A stretch of 5,020 bases of DNA from JBCCFW01 sp039029535 (GTDB lineage: Bacteria > Acidobacteriota > JBCCFW01), in NCBI GenBank assembly GCA_039029535.1, contig JBCCFW010000288.1:1-5020 (forward strand). The letters run 5' to 3'. The position numbers were made by a program, and so were the translations under genes. Of this stretch, positions 1-5,020 are shown piece after piece (the stretch's first letter is position 1; every line of letters starts with the position of its first letter). The notes under the pieces were generated by a model. That model saw only the letters and a list, made by a program, of their open reading frames with translations. It had not been told where the DNA came from and ran no database searches.

Positions 1-2882
1 CGCAGCGAGCGCGCGATCTCCACCGCCGCTGCCTTGTCGAAGTCGTTGACCGAGAGGAAGACCCTGCCCTCCATGGGCATGACGTCTCCGGCCATGAGCT
101 GCGCCTTGGCGAAGGCACCTCCGAAGGTCCGCGAGATCCCAATGACCTCGCCGGTCGACCGCATCTCCGGCAGCAGCACGGGGTCGGTCCCCGGGAAGCG
201 CAGGAACGGGAAGATCGCCTCCTTCACGCAATGGGCCTTCGGAGCGACCTCCTCGGTCACGCCCTGCTCCTCGAGGCTCACGCCGGCCATGACCAGCGCA
301 GCCACCTTCGCCCAGGGCACGCCGGTCGCCTTGGACACGTAGGGCACCGTCCGCGACGCTCGCGGGTTCACCTCGAGCACGTGGCACTGCCCGTCCTTGA
401 CGGCGAACTGCACGTTCATGAGGCCCTTGACCTGCAAGGCCCGCGCGAGCTTCCGCGTCCAGTCACGCATGGTGTCCTGCCACTGGGGCAGCAGGGCGTG
501 GGGCGGCAGCACGCAGGCGCTGTCTCCGGAGTGGACTCCCGCGCTCTCGATGTGCTGCATGATGCCGGCGATGACCACGGTCTCACCGTCGCTGACGCAG
601 TCGACGTCGGCCTCGAAGGCATCCTCCAGGAAGCGATCGATGAGCACCGGGTTCTGCTCCGAGGCCTTGGCTGCCTCGTGCCAGAAGCTCGCGAGCTCCT
701 CCGGCGAGTACACGATCGCCATGCCGCGACCACCGAGCACGTAGGACGGACGCACCAGCACCGGGTAGCCGATGGTCTCGGCCTCGACGAGGGCGTCGTC
801 GAGCTCCATGGCCGTGCCCCAGTCGGGCTGCCGGATGCCGAGCTCCTTCAGGAGCTGACCGAAGCGCTCGCGGTCCTCGGCGAGGTCGATGTTCTCGGGG
901 GTGGTCCCGAGGATGGGAACACCCGACTCCTTGAGGGCCAGCGCGAGCCGCAGCGGCGTCTGCCCGCCGAACTGGACGATGACGCCTTCGGGTCGCTCGA
1001 CCTCGACGATCTCGAGCAGGTCCTCCAGGGTGAGGGGCTCGAAGTAGAGACGGTCGGAGATGTCGTAGTCGGTCGAGACCGTCTCGGGGTTGCAGTTGAC
1101 CATGATGCTCTCGAAGCCCGCCTTGCGGAGGGCCATCGAGGCATGGACGCAACAGTAGTCGAACTCGATGCCTTGACCGATGCGGTTGGGACCGCCACCG
1201 AGGATCATGACCTTGCGTCGACGCGTCGGCTCGGCCTCGCACTCCTGCTCGTAGCTCGAGTACATGTAGGGCGTGTTGCTCTCGAACTCGGCCGCACAGG
1301 TGTCCACCCGCTTGTAGACCGGTCGGATCCGGAGCTCGCCACGCCGACGACGGACGTCGCTCTCGTCACAGCGCAGGAGGTGCGCGAGCTGACGATCGGA
1401 GAAACCGTTGGCCTTGGCCTCGTGGAGCAGCTCCTTGGAGACGTCCTCGAGCGCCTCCTGTGCGAGCCGCCCTTGCAAGGCCACCAAGCTCGCGAGCTGC
1501 TCGAGGAACCAGGGGTCGATGCCCGTGCGCTCGGAGATCTCCGAGAGCGACATGCCTCGCTGCAAGGCCCGGTGGAGGAAGAACGGTCGCGAGGCGTTGG
1601 GCGTGGTGAGCCGCTCGCGAAGCCGCTCGTCGTCGACGCTCGAGCCGCCGTCGGCTCCGAAGCCACCACGTCCGATCTCGAGGGAGCGCAGTGCCTTCTG
1701 GAAGGACTCGCGGAAGGTCCGCCCCATCGCCATCGCCTCGCCCACCGACTTCATCTGCGTGCCGAGCTGGTCGGGTGAGCCGGGGAACTTCTCGAAGGCG
1801 AAGCGCGGGATCTTCGTGACGACGTAGTCGATGGTCGGCTCGAAGCTCGCCGGGGTGGTCTGCGTGATGTCGTTGTTGATCTCGTCGAGCGTGAGACCGA
1901 CCGCCAGGCGGGCCGCGATCTTGGCGATGGGGAAGCCGGTCGCCTTCGAGGCCAGGGCCGAGGACCGCGACACGCGCGGGTTCATCTCGATGACCATGAC
2001 CCGGCTGTCCTTCGGGTTGACCGCGAACTGGACGTTGCTGCCGCCGGTGTCGACGCCGACCCGACGCATGATGCGGGCGGAGGCATCGCGGAGAACCTGG
2101 TACTCCCGATCGGTGAGGGTCTGCGCCGGCGCCACGGTGATGGAGTCACCGGTGTGGACGCCCATGGGATCGAGGTTCTCGATGCTGCAGATGATGACGA
2201 CGTTGTCGGCGAGGTCTCGCATGACCTCGAGCTCGAACTCCTTCCAGCCCAGGAGCGAGGTCTCGACCAGCACCTCACCGACGGGACTGTTCTCGATGGC
2301 GGAGTGCGCCTGGGCGCGGAGCTCGTCGACGTTGTAGGCGATGCCGCCTCCGGCGCCGCCGAGAGTGAAGGAGGGCCGGAGGATGGCCGGGTAGCCGGTG
2401 CGCTCGGCGATGGCCAGGGCCTCGTCGACGGAGGAAGCGACGCCCGACTCGGGGACCGAGAGGTCGATCTCCTTCATGGCGTCCTTGAAGAGCTGCCGGT
2501 CCTCGGCCACCTTGAGGGCGTTGAGGTCGGCCCCGATGAGCTCCACCCCGTGACGCTCGAGCACCCCGGCCTCGGCCAGGTCGACGGCCAGGTTGATGGC
2601 GGTCTGTCCCCCGACCGTGGGCAGGAGGGCGTCGGGCTTCTCCCGCTCGATGACCCGCTCGACGAACTCCACCGTCAAGGGCTGGACGTAGGTCCGGTCG
2701 GCCGTCTCCGGGTCGGTCATGATGGTGGCCGGGTTGGAGTTGACCAGCACCACGCGGTAGCCCTCGTCCCGGAGGGCCCGGCAGGCCTGGACACCGGAGT
2801 AGTCGAACTCGCAGGCCTGACCGATGACGATGGGGCCGGAGCCGATGACGAGGAGGGTCTCGAGATCCTGACGCTTGGGCAC
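1..2882 (-). CDS. carB: Carbamoyl-phosphate synthase large subunit, 3' end cut by window edge
   Basis: This subunit makes carbamoyl phosphate from bicarbonate, two ATP and ammonia channelled from the CarA glutaminase, feeding cytoplasmic pyrimidine and arginine synthesis. The window shows 960 complete codons of a protein that is usually about 1,070-1,110 residues. It opens MPKRQDLETLLVIGSGP, followed by IGQACEFDYSG. The first ATP-grasp half has the FTLGGAGGG loop and an EMNPRVSR motif whose Asn is residue 301, the same number as in E. coli. A helical oligomerisation region follows. The second half begins MILGGGPNRIGQG at residue 559 and has EVNPRASR with Asn839. The start of the allosteric MGS-like domain (GRVFLSVNDFDK) is the last part seen. 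The GTG start at 2882 is chosen because it gives the family's MPKR beginning. No frameshift or internal stop was seen. No carA is visible upstream; the neighbour is a divergent signalling gene. Confidence 0.97.
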   Translation of the reverse strand, partial: MPKRQDLETLLVIGSGPIVIGQACEFDYSGVQACRALRDEGYRVVLVNSNPATIMTDPETADRTYVQPLTVEFVERVIEREKPDALLPTVGGQTAINLAVDLAEAGVLERHGVELIGADLNALKVAEDRQLFKDAMKEIDLSVPESGVASSVDEALAIAERTGYPAILRPSFTLGGAGGGIAYNVDELRAQAHSAIENSPVGEVLVETSLLGWKEFELEVMRDLADNVVIICSIENLDPMGVHTGDSITVAPAQTLTDREYQVLRDASARIMRRVGVDTGGSNVQFAVNPKDSRVMVIEMNPRVSRSSALASKATGFPIAKIAARLAVGLTLDEINNDITQTTPASFEPTIDYVVTKIPRFAFEKFPGSPDQLGTQMKSVGEAMAMGRTFRESFQKALRSLEIGRGGFGADGGSSVDDERLRERLTTPNASRPFFLHRALQRGMSLSEISERTGIDPWFLEQLASLVALQGRLAQEALEDVSKELLHEAKANGFSDRQLAHLLRCDESDVRRRRGELRIRPVYKRVDTCAAEFESNTPYMYSSYEQECEAEPTRRRKVMILGGGPNRIGQGIEFDYCCVHASMALRKAGFESIMVNCNPETVSTDYDISDRLYFEPLTLEDLLEIVEVERPEGVIVQFGGQTPLRLALALKESGVPILGTTPENIDLAEDRERFGQLLKELGIRQPDWGTAMELDDALVEAETIGYPVLVRPSYVLGGRGMAIVYSPEELASFWHEAAKASEQNPVLIDRFLEDAFEADVDCVSDGETVVIAGIMQHIESAGVHSGDSACVLPPHALLPQWQDTMRDWTRKLARALQVKGLMNVQFAVKDGQCHVLEVNPRASRTVPYVSKATGVPWAKVAALVMAGVSLEEQGVTEEVAPKAHCVKEAIFPFLRFPGTDPVLLPEMRSTGEVIGISRTFGGAFAKAQLMAGDVMPMEGRVFLSVNDFDKAAAVEIARSL

Positions 2883-2888
2883 GTTGTT

Positions 2889-2895
2889 CTCGCCT
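2889..2895 (-). promoter_or_regulatory. Probable ribosome binding site of carB
   Basis: On the minus strand AGGCGAG lies six bases before the GTG at 2882. It is an imperfect Shine-Dalgarno match, but it supports this start over upstream alternatives in the same open frame. The choice rests mainly on the conserved MPKR N terminus. Confidence 0.5.
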
Positions 2896-3090
2896 AGCCC
2901 GGGCTGTTCGTGAACCCTCGGCGCGAGCGGCTGGAGGCGCCAGCCGTGCTCACGCAGCAGGAATCTCTCGAACCGTGTGGGCCAAAAAGGGCGGGAATCG
3001 TACCGCGGCGGCGCAGCCGGCACCAGCCAGCCGAATGACCTGATCACGACGACTGCTGTGGTGAGGGGACCGGACCGATAGACTCCAACC

Positions 3091-3096
3091 GGAAGG
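3091..3096 (+). promoter_or_regulatory. Ribosome binding site of the FHA-GGDEF gene
   Basis: GGAAGG lies nine bases before the ATG at 3106, a plausible Shine-Dalgarno sequence at acceptable spacing. It supports that ATG as the start. Confidence 0.6.
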
Positions 3097-3105
3097 CTAG
3101 CCCTC

Positions 3106-3915
3106 ATGCCCCGCCGAGACGAGACCACCAGAGCCTACCGGCCCCGGCAGTTCTCCCGTGACGAGCGCCCGTTCCTCGTGGTGCTCGAGGGGGAGCATGC
3201 CGGACGTCTGTTCTCGCTCGACGACCGGGAATCCCTGAGCATCGGCCGAAGCCGCTCCTGCGAGGTCTGCCTGCTCCGAGACGACGTCGTCTCCCGCCGG
3301 CACGCCCAGATTGCCCGGGACGAGAACGGCGATTACGTCCTGAGCGACCTGGAGAGCACCAACGGCACCCGCCTCAACGGCCGGGAAGTGAGCTCTCACG
3401 CGCTGAATCGAGGGGACCGCATCGAGCTGGGCGAGGCCTCGCTCTTCCGCTTCGACTACCTGGGCACTCAGGAGCGCGAGCTGCTGGAGTCAGGCCACGT
3501 CGACGGGCTCACGGGCCTGAGGAATCGGAAGGCCCTGGACGCCGCCTTCCCCCGCCTCCTGGACGAGTGCCAGGCCGGGGGCGGTCGTCTCGCCCTGCTG
3601 ATCCTCGATCTCGACCACTTCAAGCGGATCAACGACGAGCACGGCCACGCCCGAGGCGACCAGGCCCTCGTCCAGGCCGCCAACTGCTTCAAGTCCGAGC
3701 TCCGGGCCGAGGACCGGGCGGAGCTCCACCGTCACGGGGGCGAGGAGTTCGCCATCCTCCTCCCGATGTCGGACGAGCGCGCCGCCCTCCCGCTCGCGGA
3801 GCGGCTCAGGCGTCGGCTGTCGGCAGACCCCAGCGGCGTCCCCCTGACCGTCTCGATCGGGGTGACCCTGTCCCAGCCCGGCGACACGCCGGAGAGCCTC
3901 TACGAGCGGGCCTGA
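3106..3915 (+). CDS. FHA-domain diguanylate cyclase (GGDEF), C terminus lost at a join
   Basis: The protein reads as an N-terminal forkhead-associated domain (about residues 22-118) followed by a GGDEF domain (about 130-269), with no signal peptide or membrane segment, so it is probably cytoplasmic. FHA hallmarks are GR at 47-48, SRRH at 63-66, STNG at 84-87 and NG at 91-92, which normally bind phosphothreonine. The GGDEF domain has DGLTGLRNR (133-141), LDLDHFKRIND (metal-binding Asp168, nucleotide-contacting Asn176) and an intact GGEEF signature at 211-215, so cyclic-di-GMP synthesis from two GTP is expected of the complete protein. The usual RxxD inhibitory site is replaced by EDRA at 202-205. 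The sequence ends after SLYERA, where the family continues with a D-x-ALYxAK-x-x-GRN helix. The TGA at 3913-3915 lies at the join with unrelated sequence, so the stop is probably not native and roughly 15-25 residues are missing. Confidence 0.9.
   Translation: MPRRDETTRAYRPRQFSRDERPFLVVLEGEHAGRLFSLDDRESLSIGRSRSCEVCLLRDDVVSRRHAQIARDENGDYVLSDLESTNGTRLNGREVSSHALNRGDRIELGEASLFRFDYLGTQERELLESGHVDGLTGLRNRKALDAAFPRLLDECQAGGGRLALLILDLDHFKRINDEHGHARGDQALVQAANCFKSELRAEDRAELHRHGGEEFAILLPMSDERAALPLAERLRRRLSADPSGVPLTVSIGVTLSQPGDTPESLYERA
3909..3915. other. Chimeric join between the GGDEF gene and the reductase fragment
   Basis: Up to about 3911 the plus strand encodes the GGDEF domain in one frame. From about 3912 it encodes aldo/keto reductase sequence in another frame (CTG AAA TCG CTG, giving LKSL). 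Both families are cut in mid-domain at this point and no spacer separates them. G+C falls from about 70% to about 57% in sampled lines. No inverted repeat, target-site duplication or transposase is visible here. The breakpoint can be placed to within a few bases because GGDEF proteins normally have Asp after ERA. An assembly or library chimera is most likely; a real deletion or recombination cannot be excluded. Confidence 0.8.
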
Positions 3916-4454
3916 AATCGCTGTCGATCTCTGAAAAGCGTGGATGGGCACGCTATATGGCCCATCAGGCTCATTACACGCTTCTACGGCGCGAATACGA
4001 GTGGGAACTGATGCCGCTTGCCCTCGATCAGGGAGTGAGTACGATCGTTTGGGGGGCGTTGACACAAGGACGGCTGAGCGGAAAGTACCGCCGCGATCAG
4101 CCGGTGCCAACAGGAAGCCGTATTGATCAAGGTGCCGGTGAAGGACCGCCGATCCCGGAGGAATGGCTCTACAGCGTCATTGACGTACTCGATGAAATCA
4201 GCGCCGAAACGGGCAAAAGTGTCGCGCAAATTTCGCTCAACTGGCTCCTGCAACGGCCGACCGTTGCCAGCGTTGTCATTGGTGCGCGTACCGAAGAACA
4301 ACTGCGGGACAATTTGGGTGCCGTCGGATGGACCTTGACCGAAGAGCAGGTCGCTCGGTTAGATGCCGTCAGCGAACGCGAACCCATCTATCCCTATTGG
4401 CATCAGCGCGGCTCCACAGATCGGAATCCATCACCAGTGAAGCTGTATCAGTAG
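3912..4454 (+). pseudogene. Aldo/keto reductase, C-terminal half only
   Basis: The 180 codons match the C-terminal half of NAD(P)H-dependent aldo/keto reductases, TIM-barrel enzymes of usually about 320-350 residues. Recognisable blocks are LSISEKRGWARYMAHQ and YTLLRREYEWELMPLAL, then a late barrel strand with GRLSGKY. ISLNWLLQRPTVASVVIGAR follows, then EEQLRDNLGAVGW, the last two being the region that binds the cofactor's adenine/phosphate end. The C terminus is complete, ending PVKLYQ before TAG at 4452-4454. The N-terminal half, with the catalytic Asp-Tyr-Lys-His set, is absent and there is no native start; the ATG at 3957 lies inside a conserved strand. The fragment begins at the join with the GGDEF gene in a different frame, so it cannot be made as a fusion. 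It is either a real gene cut by misassembly or a dead remnant. Substrate cannot be inferred. Confidence 0.88.
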
Positions 4455-4607
4455 TCCGCAGTCGCATAGTCTCAACGTTAAAGCTCAGCAGTCGCCGTTT
4501 TGGCAAGCCGAGAAAAGTTGAAAATCGACATCTCTACAAAGGGGTGCCCCGTTTACGCCGCAGGCGGTCTGCTGCAGCGGGTGTTGGACGATTTTCCGTT
4601 CAGGTTG
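4455..4607. other. Intergenic gap between convergent genes, nothing recognised
   Basis: This 153-base stretch separates the ends of two convergent genes. Short open frames cross it on both strands, but their products show no familiar motif and run into the flanking genes. GCTGCAGC at 4571-4578 is a short palindrome, but there is no stem-loop with a T-tract, so no intrinsic terminator can be called for either gene. An 8-base direct repeat GCAGTCGC (4458-4465 and 4488-4495) is probably chance. Confidence 0.45.
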
Positions 4608-5020
4608 TCAACCCTGCTCGCTAGTACAATTCGTGGTTTCTGGGAAATATGCGATGGTGTTAATGGCGTTTTCCAATGTGCCGCCTTGCGCACGGACTAA
4701 CTCATCTACTCCGTCCATCCAGTCCATGCCTGCTTGTGTGATGCTTCGATTCAGTTCGGGGGAGTAGGCCTGAAAGTAAGTATCCATATCACCACCCAAT
4801 TGAATGTTAATATCTATCAGCATGGCCGGCGTAGCGCAGGAGAAATCGAAAGCACGCAAATCAAAAGTTTTGCGTTCCTGTACTCCTTTGGTGTGCCAAT
4901 AGATCCGCTCTTCTTTCAAGTCGATAACATAAGACCATAGGGTAGCAGTGCCGGATTCACCCTCGCGCTCCAGATTCTTAAGGATGGCAAAGGCATCCTC
5001 CACGGTGGGGGATGCTGAAG
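4608..5020 (-). CDS. Linear-amide C-N hydrolase (choloylglycine hydrolase-like), C-terminal part
   Basis: The frame is open from the right edge and ends at TGA (4608-4610), giving 136 complete codons. The sequence resembles the C-terminal part of Ntn-type hydrolases acting on linear amides, the group of penicillin V acylase and bile-salt hydrolase relatives. The recognisable pattern is PTVEDAFAILKNL, then TLWSYVIDLKEERIYWHT, then KTFDLRAFDFS, then MLIDINIQLGGDM and YSPELNRS. The N-terminal nucleophile Cys and most of the active site would lie beyond position 5020, so activity and substrate cannot be judged. The GTG at 5003 is not the true start: coding continues upstream with SASPT. Sampled lines show 43-47% G+C, lower than anything else in the window. 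The gene converges on the reductase fragment across a 153-base gap. Family assignment is from motif pattern only. Confidence 0.72.
   Translation of the reverse strand, partial: SASPTVEDAFAILKNLEREGESGTATLWSYVIDLKEERIYWHTKGVQERKTFDLRAFDFSCATPAMLIDINIQLGGDMDTYFQAYSPELNRSITQAGMDWMDGVDELVRAQGGTLENAINTIAYFPETTNCTSEQG

Larger units (their letters stand above)
2883..3105. promoter_or_regulatory. Divergent intergenic region between carB and the FHA-GGDEF gene
   Basis: This 223-base stretch separates two divergent start codons, so promoters for both genes are expected here. I see no strong sigma-70 pair for either direction. The best -10-like string for carB is TACGAT on the minus strand (2997-3002), without a good -35. 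The region contains a perfect 10-base palindrome, AGCCCGGGCT, at 2896-2905. The carB frame stays open upstream through the whole region, to an ATG at 3107 on the minus strand, which would add 75 residues. I regard that as a by-product of high GC, because CarB proteins begin at MPKR. No pyrimidine- or arginine-responsive attenuator or riboswitch was recognised. Confidence 0.55.

Noticed and set aside
231..1778. A 515-codon plus-strand open frame opposite carB, and a similar one at 2154-2897.
   Set aside because: Both lie in the antisense frame whose codons coincide with carB codons. They are rich in Leu, Gly, Val, Asp, His and Glu with no recognisable domain, as expected for the shadow of a high-GC gene.
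3079..3084. TAGACT as a -10 element for the FHA-GGDEF gene.
   Set aside because: The implied transcript start would fall on the ribosome binding site at 3091-3096, and no -35 element is seen at the right distance.
3490..4110. Minus-strand open frames opposite the GGDEF and reductase genes, including ones at 3097-3399 and 3984-4301.
   Set aside because: They overlap strongly supported genes on the other strand, and one crosses the join. Their products have no motif.
3567..4454. A 295-codon plus-strand open frame that seems to give the reductase a start.
   Set aside because: Its first 115 codons are an out-of-frame reading of the GGDEF domain (Arg/Pro-rich, no motif). Only the part after about 3912 is real reductase sequence, so the apparent fusion is a product of the join.
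4555..4582. A GC-rich stretch with short inverted pieces as a terminator between the convergent genes.
   Set aside because: The possible stems are only about four base pairs and no T-tract follows on either strand.
4500..4700. Short plus-strand open frames at 4500-4700 and 4328-4624 as possible small genes in the gap.
   Set aside because: They have no ribosome binding site or familiar motif, and they run into or start inside well-supported genes.
4734..4940. A plus-strand open frame of 68 codons.
   Set aside because: It lies entirely opposite the hydrolase gene, which has recognisable family motifs on the minus strand.

Overview
The window holds parts of four genes and reads as two unrelated kinds of DNA joined near position 3912. 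The left part (about 1-3911) is very GC-rich: sampled 60-base lines give about 67-72% G+C. It carries carB on the minus strand and, divergent from it, a gene for an FHA-GGDEF diguanylate cyclase. The right part (about 3913-5020) is less GC-rich: sampled lines give about 57-60% in the first gene fragment and 43-47% in the last. It carries the C-terminal half of an aldo/keto reductase on the plus strand and, convergent with it, the C-terminal part of a linear-amide C-N hydrolase (choloylglycine hydrolase-like) on the minus strand.

Layout. 1-2882 (-): carB, large subunit of carbamoyl-phosphate synthase, start present, last domain cut by the window edge. 2883-3105: 223-base intergenic region holding the 5' ends of two divergent genes. 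3106-3911 (+): FHA-GGDEF protein that stops abruptly before the last conserved GGDEF motif. About 3912-4454 (+): aldo/keto reductase with no start and no catalytic half. 4455-4607: gap with nothing recognisable. 4608-5020 (-): hydrolase fragment running off the right edge.

The left part suggests a high-GC bacterium. The FHA-GGDEF arrangement would fit Myxococcota or other former deltaproteobacteria, but this is a weak taxonomic guess. CarB is a housekeeping enzyme for pyrimidine and arginine synthesis. The FHA-GGDEF protein would link phosphothreonine recognition to cyclic-di-GMP signalling. There is no sign that the four genes form one pathway.

The main finding is the join at about 3912. 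The GGDEF reading frame and the reductase frame are both cut in mid-domain at the same point, they differ in frame, and base composition changes there. A chimeric assembly is the simplest explanation; a recent illegitimate recombination is the alternative. I found no convincing previously undescribed system, and no tRNA, rRNA, CRISPR, insertion sequence or clear terminator.
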